Positions 26,851-34,882 of a stretch of 54,654 nucleotides of DNA are shown piece after piece; the first letter of the stretch is position 1, and every line of letters starts with the position of its first letter. The position numbers and the translations under genes are program-made. Source of the stretch: Suilimivivens sp964393865 (GTDB lineage: Bacteria > Bacillota > Clostridia > Lachnospirales > Lachnospiraceae). A model generated the notes under the pieces. The model made no database searches and was not told the DNA's origin. It saw nothing but the letters and a program-made list of their open reading frames with translations. The DNA is taken from contig CAYMUW010000020.1 of the NCBI GenBank assembly GCA_964393865.1, forward strand, positions 1-54,654, written 5' to 3'.

Positions 26851-27114
26851 ATGGTAAGGCAAAAGGTTGTTATTAAGAATCCAACGGGTCTGCATTTAAG
26901 ACCTGCAGGGATATTATGTAAGGAGGCAATGCAGTTCAAATCACTGATTACGTTTACCTTCAGAGGAAATACTGCAAATGCCAAAAGCGTGTTGAGCGTA
27001 CTTGGAGCGTGTGTAAAATGCGGCGATGAGATTGAATTTATCTGTGAGGGAGTGGATGAAGCGGAAGCTTTGGAATCTCTTGTAAAAGCAATTGAAAACG
27101 GTTTAGGTGAATAA
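26851..27114 (+). CDS. HPr-family phosphocarrier protein with His15 and Ser46
   Basis: The 87-residue protein aligns with HPr from end to end. Position 15 is His in GLHLRPA, the PEP-dependent phosphorylation site, and Arg17 is kept. Ser46 is present in NAKSVLSVL, the site used by HPr kinase. The residues after Ser46 (VLSVLGACVK) and three cysteines (CKEA, GACVK, FICEG) differ from classical HPr (IMGVMSLG), so contact with HPr kinase or CcpA may differ. No enzyme I gene is nearby. It could be the main PtsH or a specialised paralogue. GGAGG lies upstream. Confidence 0.85.
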   Translation: MVRQKVVIKNPTGLHLRPAGILCKEAMQFKSLITFTFRGNTANAKSVLSVLGACVKCGDEIEFICEGVDEAEALESLVKAIENGLGE

Positions 27115-27136
27115 AGGAAAGGCATGGTTTGGTGAA

Positions 27137-28816
27137 ATGCTGAATTATAAACGTTACAGGAAAAATCCGGTGATAGATTATCCGGAAAGAGAATGGCCGA
27201 ACAAGGAGATCGAAAAGGCTCCTATTTGGTGCAGTGTTGATTTGCGGGACGGAAATCAGGCGTTGATTGATCCTATGGTGGTCAGTGAAAAAATTGAAAT
27301 GTTTCAGTATTTGATTAAGCTGGGATTTAAGGAAATCGAAATTGGTTTCCCGGCGGCAAGTCAAATTGAGTATGATTTTCTGCGTCAGCTTGTGGAAAGA
27401 AAAATGATTCCTGACGGCGTGCGCGTACAGGTGCTTACCCAATGCCGTGAGGAGCTGATTGACCGCACTTTTGAATCTATTGAAGGCTGTAAGGAGGCAA
27501 TTGTACATATTTATAATTCCACCTCTACCCTGCAAAGGGATGTGGTATTCGGCATGAGCCGGGAGGAGATTATAGATATTGCAGTAAAGGGAACCTTGAT
27601 GGTAAAGGAACGTGCGGCAAAATTCCCCGGCAAGATTATTCTGGAATATTCCCCTGAAAGCTTTACCGGCACAGAACTTGATTTTGCTTTGGAAATCTGC
27701 ACGGCAGTACAGGAGACCTGGGGAGCTGCCAAAGAAGATCCTATTATTATTAATCTTCCTTCCACCGTTGAAATGAATACACCAAATGTATATGCCGATC
27801 AAATTGAGTGGATGAATCGCCATTTTAAGAATCGGGAAAGTATTATTTTAAGCGTGCATCCTCATAATGATCGGGGAACCGGTGTGGCATCCGCAGAGCT
27901 TTCCATGCTGGCAGGAGCCGAGAGGGTGGAAGGCACTCTGTTTGGCAACGGGGAGAGAACCGGAAACGTGGATGTGCTGAATATTGCATATAACATGTTT
28001 TCTCAGGGAATTAATCCGGAGCTTAATATTGAAAGGGTTAATGAGAGTATAGAAATATATGAAAGATGCTGCAAGCTGCCTGTTCATCCCAGACATCCAT
28101 ATGCCGGCAAGCTGGTTTTTACCGCCTTTTCCGGATCTCATCAGGATGCCATTAACAAGGGTGTAAAGGTCATGAAGGAGCGGGGCAGCGAGATTTGGCA
28201 GGTGCCCTATCTTCCTATCGATCCTTCAGATATCGGAAGAGAATACGAGCCTATTGTTCGTATTAATTCTCAATCCGGTAAGGGCGGCGTAGCCTTTATT
28301 ATGGATACTTATTTTGGATTTAAACTTCCTAAGGGAATGCATAAGGAATTTGCCAATGTAATTCAAAGCATTTCTGAGAAACAGGGCGAGGTTTCGCCGG
28401 ATGAAATTATGGCAGCTTTTCGTAAGGAATATCTGGATCAGAAGGAGCCTATTCATTTCCGCAGGCTGAGGGTTGATGATTTGAGTGAAGAGATTCAGTC
28501 TGAATTTGATACCAGAGTTGTAGTGAATTATACGGATGCGGGAGTTGCAAAGAGCTTTGAGGCTGTAGGAAACGGACCGATTGATGCCGTTAAACGCGGT
28601 TTACAGCAGGAGCTTGACGTTACCATCAAGGTATTGGATTATGAGGAGCATGCACTGCAAAGCGGCTCAAATTCCCAGGCTGCGGCCTACATTCATCTTT
28701 TGGATGCGGACAGCGGCAGAGTGACTTACGGTGTGGGAGTCAGCTCCAACATTACCAGAGCGTCTGTAAGAGCAATGTTTTCTGCGGTAAACAGAATGGG
28801 ACTGGGTCAAAAATAA
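27137..28816 (+). CDS. leuA: 2-isopropylmalate synthase
   Basis: LeuA condenses acetyl-CoA with 2-oxoisovalerate, the first committed step to leucine. The 559-residue protein has the TIM-barrel motif DLRDGNQAL near residue 38, the metal-binding HPHND, GNGERTGNVD, and a C-terminal regulatory domain with the leucine-binding fold (about 430-559). The length and N terminus MLNYKRYRKNPVIDYPER match the longer LeuA type. The start at ATG 27137 fits family members; a GTG at 27107 overlaps the HPr gene. It has no leucine-gene neighbours and no T-box or leader peptide was seen upstream. Confidence 0.93.
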   Translation: MLNYKRYRKNPVIDYPEREWPNKEIEKAPIWCSVDLRDGNQALIDPMVVSEKIEMFQYLIKLGFKEIEIGFPAASQIEYDFLRQLVERKMIPDGVRVQVLTQCREELIDRTFESIEGCKEAIVHIYNSTSTLQRDVVFGMSREEIIDIAVKGTLMVKERAAKFPGKIILEYSPESFTGTELDFALEICTAVQETWGAAKEDPIIINLPSTVEMNTPNVYADQIEWMNRHFKNRESIILSVHPHNDRGTGVASAELSMLAGAERVEGTLFGNGERTGNVDVLNIAYNMFSQGINPELNIERVNESIEIYERCCKLPVHPRHPYAGKLVFTAFSGSHQDAINKGVKVMKERGSEIWQVPYLPIDPSDIGREYEPIVRINSQSGKGGVAFIMDTYFGFKLPKGMHKEFANVIQSISEKQGEVSPDEIMAAFRKEYLDQKEPIHFRRLRVDDLSEEIQSEFDTRVVVNYTDAGVAKSFEAVGNGPIDAVKRGLQQELDVTIKVLDYEEHALQSGSNSQAAAYIHLLDADSGRVTYGVGVSSNITRASVRAMFSAVNRMGLGQK

Positions 28817-28840
28817 AATCAGAAGTCAGAAGAAATATAT

Positions 28841-28874
28841 AAAAGAGCGGGGAAGTTTATTCCTCGCTCTTTTC
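28841..28874. terminator. Bidirectional terminator between leuA and the DUF3048 gene
   Basis: AAAAGAGCGGGGAA and TTCCTCGCTCTTTT form a 12-13 bp stem with G-T wobble. T runs on one strand and A runs on the other allow it to serve both convergent genes. It contains the stop codon of the minus-strand gene. Confidence 0.85.
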
Positions 28875-30041
28875 GATTTCCTTATGGCTATAAGCTTCAA
28901 TGACTTTTCCGTCTACCGTAAAGGTGTCGCCGTCTTCAAATATGCAGATCATGGTCTTACCGGTGTTAAGCTTTATTTCATTTCCGTTGTCGTCATAGTA
29001 TCGGGTAGCGCTGTAGTCAGCGGTCTTTTCCCAGGTTACATGAATACCTTTTCCGTTGGTAAAAAACCATCCGTCACGAGTGGTATCATGACATTGGAAC
29101 GAAAGATATCCCTTTTCGTCACGCACCTCAAAATAAGTATTTTGAATTAAAAGGTTTTTGAAGGTGAGCTGGGTATTGGTAGCAATATCAATATGCGGGC
29201 CTTCGCGCTCACCGGATAAATGCTGGTATCTGTCATACAGACCGGTTTCTTCATTATATTCAAAGTAACAGTTGGTAAGTGGATATGCAAGGGATAAATC
29301 CACTATGTCGGCATCGATGGCATCCTCATATTGAGTCAACAGATTGGGGTCCTGCTCCGATGCAAACATAAAGTGCTGTTCATCAGAATAATTATCTCTG
29401 TAGTTCAGTGAGTAATTAGCGTCCGCAATCGCATCCTTGATCAAAGCGGAGCTGGTAAAGGCATTGTCGAAGTCGTTTTTGGCAATATCGCGAAAATGAT
29501 AGGTTTTGGAGATATCAATATTTAAATTAATGTGCTCCGTATCCTTACGATTAACCAAATCATCCATATAGAACGGTCCGCCGTAATGAATATGAATGGC
29601 ATCCCATTCAAAGGACCAATACATAAAATAATCGCGGCTGCTTCTGACATTGCCGACCTTTTCCAGATCATCCCAATTTTCCCATATACCCATAAGTCGT
29701 GTAATGCTGGATTCCACATTGCACTCATATAAAACATCTGCCGTTGAAATACCATATTGGCTTGCCGTTTTCGTATTGGGGATCATAATGGAAACAGGCC
29801 GTCGGTTTGCAACCTCCTCATCAACCCATTCATTGGTTATCCGGCTTCTCACCATTCCTTCCGCAGGCGGAACATCTTCTTCGGTTTCTACAGGTTCCGT
29901 TTCTACGTCATCCTGTGTGTCCTGCGGAGCCGGCGTGGGGGATTCCACGGATGGTAATACAGGTTCCGTTTCTTTCCCACAACCGAATAAAAAGAGTAAT
30001 GATAACAGGGCAATCAAACCAATTATCTGATTTTTTTTCAT
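28857..30041 (-). CDS. DUF3048 (YerB-like) lipoprotein, copy 1
   Basis: This 394-residue protein begins MKKNQIIGLIALLSLLFLFGCGK, a lipoprotein signal with Cys near residue 21, followed by a Pro/Glu/Thr-rich linker. Two DUF3048 segments follow: EGMVRSRITNEWVDEEVANRRPVSIMI (from about 61, in part) and the C-terminal domain with KNLLIQNTYFEV and GKTMICIFED. The family, including B. subtilis YerB, has no established activity. The start at 30041 is chosen for GAGGGA 8 bases upstream. It is the second gene of a two-gene run with its paralogue, 26 bases apart. Confidence 0.85.
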   Translation of the reverse strand: MKKNQIIGLIALLSLLFLFGCGKETEPVLPSVESPTPAPQDTQDDVETEPVETEEDVPPAEGMVRSRITNEWVDEEVANRRPVSIMIPNTKTASQYGISTADVLYECNVESSITRLMGIWENWDDLEKVGNVRSSRDYFMYWSFEWDAIHIHYGGPFYMDDLVNRKDTEHINLNIDISKTYHFRDIAKNDFDNAFTSSALIKDAIADANYSLNYRDNYSDEQHFMFASEQDPNLLTQYEDAIDADIVDLSLAYPLTNCYFEYNEETGLYDRYQHLSGEREGPHIDIATNTQLTFKNLLIQNTYFEVRDEKGYLSFQCHDTTRDGWFFTNGKGIHVTWEKTADYSATRYYDDNGNEIKLNTGKTMICIFEDGDTFTVDGKVIEAYSHKEIEKSEE

Positions 30042-30067
30042 GATGATTTCCCTCTTCATGCAATCAA

Positions 30068-31234
30068 TTAGTTAAGAGTGCTTCCATCAACTTCAATTGA
30101 ATCGCCATCTTTTACAACGCAAATCATAGTCTTGCCAGTGTTGATTTCAATTTCATTTCCGTCATCGTCAAAGTATCTGGTAGGCTCGTAGTCTGCTGTT
30201 TTCTCCCAGGTTACATGGATTGCTTTTCCGTTGGTAAAGTAGTAACCGTCTCTGGTGGTATCATGTACCTGGAAAGCAAGGTAGCCGTGTTCGTCTCTGA
30301 CCTCATAGTAGGTAAACTGGACGAATACATTCTTGAACGCCAGCTGCTGATTGTTATTTGCGGCATCCGTGTCGGCTTTACCATACATATAACGGTAATA
30401 TAATCCATCCTCTTCATTATATGTAAATGAAGTTTTGGTTATGGGATATGCCTTTTTCAGATCAATTTCCGTTGCAGTAATCGCATCGCTGTAGCTCTCT
30501 AACGTGTTAGGAGCGCTTTCTGATGCAAACTTAAAGTGGTCTGCAACATAATAATTTTCACGATAGGTTTTGGAATAATCAAATTTGGCAATGGCATTGT
30601 TGATGCCCTCTGCGCTTGCATAAGCGTTCTGGGGAGCGGAGCGGTCCGTTGCACGATAAAATGCATTTTCGTATAAGCCCACTTTTCCTTTGTCTCCATA
30701 GGCGCATCCGGTGATATTGTTGGTGCTTTCCTGTTCAATAATATCATTAATATAGAAAGGACCGCCGAAATGAACGTAAATAGAATCCCACTCCAATGCC
30801 CAATATACGAAATAATCACGGGAGCTTCTAACGTTTCCGATTCTATCTAAATCCTCCCAGTCTTTAAAGACAGCCATGCTTCTTGTGATGCCGCCTTCTA
30901 CAGGGCATTCGTAAAGAATATCTGCTTTGGAAAGATTATAATGCGGTAAAGCATTGGAATCATTCGGGCTCATGACAGCGATAGGTCTTGCATCTGCAAG
31001 GTCTCCGTCGATCCATTCATTGGTAAGAGAGCTGCGTACCATTCCTTCTTCGGGGGGAACATCCGTTTCATCTTCTGTCTCTTCAACAGTTTCTGTTTCC
31101 TCAGGCTGAGATTCAACGATAGGTTCAACGATAGGCTGAACTACGGTTTCATTTGCTTCTTCCTCTTTACTGCAACCGGATAAGATAAGAGCAGAAGATA
31201 ATGCTGCAAGCAAAAGAACTTGTACTCTTTTCAT
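30068..31234 (-). CDS. DUF3048 (YerB-like) lipoprotein, copy 2
   Basis: The 388-residue product has a lipoprotein signal MKRVQVLLLAALSSALILSGCSK with the lipobox LSGC (Cys21), an acidic Glu/Thr linker, and the same two-part DUF3048 core as its downstream neighbour. Shared motifs include EGMVRSSLTNEWIDGDLADARPIAVM (in part: EGMVRSSLTNEW), VHFGGPFYI, YYEVRDEHGYLAFQVHDTTRDGYYFTNGKAIHVTWEK (in part: HVTWEKTADY) and GKTMICVVKDGD. It is clearly paralogous by tandem duplication. AGTGAGGAAG lies upstream of the start. The function is unknown; both copies should sit on the outer face of the membrane. Confidence 0.85.
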   Translation of the reverse strand: MKRVQVLLLAALSSALILSGCSKEEEANETVVQPIVEPIVESQPEETETVEETEDETDVPPEEGMVRSSLTNEWIDGDLADARPIAVMSPNDSNALPHYNLSKADILYECPVEGGITRSMAVFKDWEDLDRIGNVRSSRDYFVYWALEWDSIYVHFGGPFYINDIIEQESTNNITGCAYGDKGKVGLYENAFYRATDRSAPQNAYASAEGINNAIAKFDYSKTYRENYYVADHFKFASESAPNTLESYSDAITATEIDLKKAYPITKTSFTYNEEDGLYYRYMYGKADTDAANNNQQLAFKNVFVQFTYYEVRDEHGYLAFQVHDTTRDGYYFTNGKAIHVTWEKTADYEPTRYFDDDGNEIEINTGKTMICVVKDGDSIEVDGSTLN

Positions 31235-31312
31235 TTATACTTCCTCACTTTCAGTAAACTCAAAAATAGCGGTTTTCATAAAATAGTGTTTGAAGAAAAC
31301 CACACGATAATA

Positions 31313-31341
31313 ATTATAACATATGTAGAGGGGTGCGTCAC
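31313..31341 (-). promoter_or_regulatory. Promoter of the DUF3048 pair
   Basis: On the minus strand GTGACG (31336-31341) and a perfect TATAAT (31313-31318) are separated by 17 bases, with TG one base before the -10. A 7-bp inverted repeat, GGTTTTC (31271-31277) with GAAAACC (31295-31301), lies in the leader. Confidence 0.55.
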
Positions 31342-31439
31342 TAGCAATTTGTGTAAAAAGTTATACAAAATTATTAAGAAAATGTTACGGATTTTATAAA
31401 AACAATTCCGGAAGGGTTTCTGTAAAGTTTTTCTGATAC

Positions 31440-31468
31440 TTGTCTAAAATAGATTTAAATTGTAAAAT
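31440..31468 (+). promoter_or_regulatory. Promoter of rfbD
   Basis: TTGTCT (31440-31445) and TAAAAT (31463-31468) are separated by 17 bases, 35 bases before the chosen start. Its presence argues against the upstream in-frame TTG start at 31440. Confidence 0.6.
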
Positions 31469-31502
31469 AGTAAGTAGACTGATGAAAGGAAGTAATTTGC
31501 TC

Positions 31503-32354
31503 ATGAAAAAAATAATCGTGACGGGCTGTAACGGTCAGTTGGGACATGCGATCAATTTAGAATTGCAGGGAAATTCTGAAATTGAATTTGTGAATACGGA
31601 TGTAGCGGAATTGGATATTACAAATATCGACAAGGTTATGGAGCTTGTAAGGGAAGTGCAGCCTTATGCAATCATAAATTGTGCTGCACATACGGGAGTG
31701 GATGCCTGTGAAACCGATGTGGATAATGCTTATCGTATTAATGCAGTAGGGCCGAGAAATTTAAGCATTGCTGCTACGGAAGTGGGCGCAAAGCTGATGC
31801 ACATTTCTACCGATTATGTATTTGACGGTAAAGGAACAAGACCGTATCTGGAATTTGACCGGCCCAATCCTCAGGGAATATATGGTGCAACAAAGCTTGC
31901 CGGCGAAAATATGGTTAAAGATTTTGCTGACAGATATTTTATATTGAGAACAGCATGGCTTTATGGTGATGGGAAAAATTTTGTAAGAACCATGCTTCGT
32001 CTGTCGGAGACCAATGATCAGGTTCGAGTGGTGAACGATCAGGTGGGAAATCCTACCAGTACTAAAGAGCTTGCAGGTGCTATTGCACATCTGCTCTTTA
32101 CGGAAAATTACGGACTGTTTCATGCTACCTGTGAGGGAAGCTGTTCCTGGGCGGATTTTACCAGAGAGATCTTCAGGCTTGCAGGCAGAAATACGCAGGT
32201 TCAGGGAATCACTACCGAGGAGTTTGGAGCCAAGGCGCCCAGACCGGCATATTCCATTCTGGAGAATTATATGTTAAAGCTTACCACTGATTATGTATTT
32301 GCAGATTGGCATGACGCAATAGAGGTATATTTAAAAAATGAACTTTCTAATTGA
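31503..32354 (+). CDS. rfbD: dTDP-4-dehydrorhamnose reductase
   Basis: RfbD (RmlD) reduces dTDP-4-keto-L-rhamnose to dTDP-L-rhamnose, a donor for surface polysaccharide. The 283-residue short-chain dehydrogenase has the cofactor loop VTGCNGQLG, the STDYVFDGKG motif and the catalytic YGATKLAGE (Tyr-xxx-Lys), each typical of RmlD. GGAAG (31488-31492) is 10 bases before ATG 31503; an ATG at 31482 is in frame but less supported. The companion genes rfbA, rfbB and rfbC are not in the window. The end overlaps the next gene by 17 bases. Confidence 0.9.
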   Translation: MKKIIVTGCNGQLGHAINLELQGNSEIEFVNTDVAELDITNIDKVMELVREVQPYAIINCAAHTGVDACETDVDNAYRINAVGPRNLSIAATEVGAKLMHISTDYVFDGKGTRPYLEFDRPNPQGIYGATKLAGENMVKDFADRYFILRTAWLYGDGKNFVRTMLRLSETNDQVRVVNDQVGNPTSTKELAGAIAHLLFTENYGLFHATCEGSCSWADFTREIFRLAGRNTQVQGITTEEFGAKAPRPAYSILENYMLKLTTDYVFADWHDAIEVYLKNELSN

Positions 32355-32796
32355 TCTATTACACAATCAGATATTTGTGTCGGCGGTGCTCGGCTGGATG
32401 GTGGCGCAGATACTGAAGACGATTATTCACATGATTGTCACTAAGCAGTTTGTAGCAGAAAGAATGGTGGGAAGTGGAGGAATGCCCAGTTCCCATTCGG
32501 CTACAGTGTGCGCACTGGCTGTTGCGGCGGGAATGAAATACGGAGGAGGCAGCTTTGAGTTTGCCATATCCGTTATGTTTGCCATCATTGTTATGTATGA
32601 TGCCATGGGCGTGCGCAGAGAAACAGGGATACAGGGGCGCGTGCTGAATGAAATATTGGAAGCTTTCATCAATATGGGAAAGGAAATCAGCGCTGAAGCG
32701 AAGCTGAAGGAGCTGGTGGGACATACCCCGCTGCAGGTGCTGATGGGGGCAATTCTCGGAATTGTGATTGCATTGATTACAGGAAATATTATGTAG
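32338..32796 (+). CDS. Divergent PAP2-family membrane protein (YuiD-like)
   Basis: The 152-residue integral membrane protein matches the divergent PAP2 (acid phosphatase-related, YuiD) family. Characteristic segments are GSGGMPSSHSATVCALAVAAG (in part: GGMPSSHSATVCAL), VMYDAMGVRRETGIQ and a C-terminal GHTPLQVLMGAILGI. The SSHS motif corresponds to the second phosphatase motif of PAP2 enzymes, while the first and third are degenerate, so activity is uncertain. It may act on a lipid phosphate such as a polyprenyl carrier. It overlaps rfbD by 17 bases and is thus likely to be co-translated with it. Confidence 0.85.
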   Translation: MNFLIDLLHNQIFVSAVLGWMVAQILKTIIHMIVTKQFVAERMVGSGGMPSSHSATVCALAVAAGMKYGGGSFEFAISVMFAIIVMYDAMGVRRETGIQGRVLNEILEAFINMGKEISAEAKLKELVGHTPLQVLMGAILGIVIALITGNIM

Positions 32797-32805
32797 GAAG
32801 AATGA

Positions 32806-32840
32806 ATGGTAAGAAGGATGTGCCTTCTTACCATTTTTTT
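32806..32840. terminator. Bidirectional terminator between the PAP2 gene and the AraC gene
   Basis: ATGGTAAGAAGG (32806-32817) and CCTTCTTACCAT (32823-32834) form a 12-bp perfect stem with a 5-base loop and a T run. The stop codon of the minus-strand gene (32828-32830) is within the stem. Confidence 0.88.
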
Positions 32841-33664
32841 CTGTATTGAAGCGGCGTCATATTTTCCACCCGTTTGAAAACCTTGATAAAGTAACCGGCG
32901 TCCTGAAATCCGCAGTTTAGAGCAATGACATTGATGGAATCATCACTGAAGCGAAGCATGGATTTTGCATGAGAGATACGCTGTGAGGTCAGAGCGTTTC
33001 CAAGCGTAACGCCATATATTTTTTTGTATTCCCGCGACAGGTGATATTTACTGATAAAAAAGCGCTGTGACAGATCTTCCAGCGATATTTTCTGATTATA
33101 GTTTTCGCAGAGATACTTATGAACCTGGCTGAGCTTGTCGGGGATGGTATATTCTTTTGTTTTCAGGGTTTCGTTTTCCGTAAAGCAGGAGGTAATGATG
33201 TCGGTAATGTACTTATTGGAGGTAAGCTCCATAAGCGGACTTTTGGTCTGTTGACACAGATAAAGCTGATCCAATACATCGGTAAAAGGAAGAATGCTTC
33301 TTGGATGAAAAAGGTATGAATTTTCCCGGGAAAGATAATACTCATAGTAGGAGGAAGCTTCCAAACCGTTAAAATGAACCCATTTCAGGCTCCACGGATG
33401 TGTTGCACTGCTTTCGTGAGAATAGGGCTTCGTGCAGTCGATCCACGCACAATCGCCGGAGGAAATCCGGTGGGTTTGGCCGCAATAGGACAAGGTACCC
33501 TGACCGTCAAGAACTACCAGAAAAAGAAAAGAACTTAAATTCTGGCGTTTACTGACATGCGGTTCCAAGCTTTGCAGAGTTCCTACCTCCTGTACATACA
33601 GGTAATGTTCTCTGGCATAGGCAGAGGGAGTGGAAAAAATTCGGTTTGAGGATGATTTAGCCAT
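32828..33664 (-). CDS. AraC-family transcriptional regulator
   Basis: This 278-residue regulator has an N-terminal cupin-like ligand-binding region (about residues 20-150, with LVVLDGQGTLSYCGQTHRISSGDCAWID, in part) and a C-terminal AraC DNA-binding domain with two helix-turn-helix motifs (about 185-278: SLEDLSQRFFISKYHLSREYKKIYG and INVIALNCGFQDAGYFIKVFKR, in part). The start at 33664 is fixed by AAGGAG 8 bases upstream. It is transcribed away from gmd, and the shared region holds an inverted repeat, so it probably controls the GDP-fucose genes, itself, or both. The ligand is unknown; a sugar is likely for this subfamily. Confidence 0.88.
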   Translation of the reverse strand: MAKSSSNRIFSTPSAYAREHYLYVQEVGTLQSLEPHVSKRQNLSSFLFLVVLDGQGTLSYCGQTHRISSGDCAWIDCTKPYSHESSATHPWSLKWVHFNGLEASSYYEYYLSRENSYLFHPRSILPFTDVLDQLYLCQQTKSPLMELTSNKYITDIITSCFTENETLKTKEYTIPDKLSQVHKYLCENYNQKISLEDLSQRFFISKYHLSREYKKIYGVTLGNALTSQRISHAKSMLRFSDDSINVIALNCGFQDAGYFIKVFKRVENMTPLQYRKKW

Positions 33665-33684
33665 TTGAGGACTCCTTGTAGATG

Positions 33685-33728
33685 GTAGCAATATTTTACA
33701 ATTTTTACGCAATATATTTGATTGCTAC
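33685..33728. promoter_or_regulatory. Inverted repeat in the AraC-gmd intergenic region, possible operator
   Basis: GTAGCAAT (33685-33692) and ATTGCTAC (33721-33728) are perfect 8-base inverted copies 36 bases apart. The right half overlaps the proposed -35 boxes of both divergent genes. Confidence 0.45.
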
Positions 33729-33750
33729 AAGTATTATACAATAGTATACT
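33722..33750 (+). promoter_or_regulatory. Probable promoter of gmd
   Basis: TTGCTA (33722-33727) and TATACT (33745-33750) are separated by 17 bases, 45 bases before the gmd start. On the other strand TTGTAG (33725-33730) with TAAAAA 17 bases downstream is a weaker candidate for the AraC gene, with its -35 box on the same bases. Confidence 0.45.
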
Positions 33751-33794
33751 CCCTAATGATATAGCAAAAAAAGACAAATTCAAAGGAGATATTT

Positions 33795-34877
33795 ATGCGT
33801 AAAATAGCACTCATTACAGGTGTCACAGGTCAGGATGGGTCCTACCTGGCGGAGTTTCTGCTGGAACAGGGATATGAGGTACATGGTCTGGTACGCAGGC
33901 ACAGTATCAGCAATACTTCCCGTATTGACCATATCCTGCATTCGGATTACAATAAAGTTAAATTTTTCTTACATTTTGCGGACACCACCGATTCCAGCAA
34001 TTTGATGCGGTTGGTTTCGGAGATTCGTCCCACAGAGGTTTATAACCTTGCCGCACAGTCGCATGTAGGGGTATCCTTTGAGGTGCCGGAATATACGGCC
34101 GAGGCAACAGGTGTAAGCACGCTGAAGCTTCTGGAAGCAATTCGTGTAAACGGAGGAAGCTGCAGATATTATCAGGCGTCCACTTCTGAGCTGTTTGGAG
34201 GTCTTCCGGAGACCGCACCGCAAAGTGAGACAACACCCTTCTACCCCAAAAGTCCATACGGAGCAGCTAAGCTTTATTCCTATTGGATTACGGTAAACTA
34301 CAGGGAATCTTACAATATGTTTGCATGCAACGGCATTCTTTTTAATCACGAATCTCCCAGGAGAGGTGAGAACTTTGTTACCCGAAAGATTACCCTTGCC
34401 ATTGCCAATATGATTGCAGGCAGACAGGACAAGCTGTCTCTGGGAAATATGAATGCGAAAAGAGACTGGGGATTTGCGGGGGATTATGTGAAGGGCATGT
34501 GGATGATGCTGCAGCAGGATAAACCGGGAGATTATGTACTTGCCACCAATGAAACCCATACCGTAAGGGAATTTGTGGAGGCAGCCTTCGGAGAGCTTGG
34601 GATTGCTGTCAGATGGGAAGGTACAGGTGTAAACGAAAAGGGATATGATGTGGAAACAGGAAGGCTTCTTGTGGACGTTAATCCTGAGTTTTACCGCCCT
34701 GCAGAAGTGGAATTTCTCTGGGGAAATGCAGCGAAGGCGGAAAGAGAGATGGGCTGGAAGCGAGAGGTGGACTTTGGCGGACTTGTGGCAATGATGATGA
34801 ATGAGGATTTGAAGCAGATTGCCGGAATGAGCTGCGAGGAATATAAGAAAAACAAGCTTGCAGAAATAAAGGGGTAA
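33795..34877 (+). CDS. gmd: GDP-mannose 4,6-dehydratase
   Basis: Gmd converts GDP-D-mannose to GDP-4-keto-6-deoxymannose, the first step to GDP-L-fucose. The 360-residue protein has the NAD(P)-binding loop ITGVTGQDGSYLAEFL, the HSISNTSRIDHI segment, the catalytic SPYGAAK (Tyr-xxx-Lys) near residue 155 and the NHESPRRGENFVTRKI motif characteristic of Gmd. Length is normal. AAAGGAG lies before the start. It is separated from fcl by a membrane-protein gene, and all three run in the same direction. Confidence 0.97.
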   Translation: MRKIALITGVTGQDGSYLAEFLLEQGYEVHGLVRRHSISNTSRIDHILHSDYNKVKFFLHFADTTDSSNLMRLVSEIRPTEVYNLAAQSHVGVSFEVPEYTAEATGVSTLKLLEAIRVNGGSCRYYQASTSELFGGLPETAPQSETTPFYPKSPYGAAKLYSYWITVNYRESYNMFACNGILFNHESPRRGENFVTRKITLAIANMIAGRQDKLSLGNMNAKRDWGFAGDYVKGMWMMLQQDKPGDYVLATNETHTVREFVEAAFGELGIAVRWEGTGVNEKGYDVETGRLLVDVNPEFYRPAEVEFLWGNAAKAEREMGWKREVDFGGLVAMMMNEDLKQIAGMSCEEYKKNKLAEIKG

Positions 34878-34882
34878 AATAA

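Noticed and set aside
27115..27136. A T-box or leucine leader peptide upstream of leuA
   Set aside because: The gap to the HPr gene is about 20 bases, so there is no room for either.
31440..31502. An upstream TTG start for rfbD
   Set aside because: The TTG at 31440 is part of the -35 box of a good promoter, so it cannot be in the transcript.
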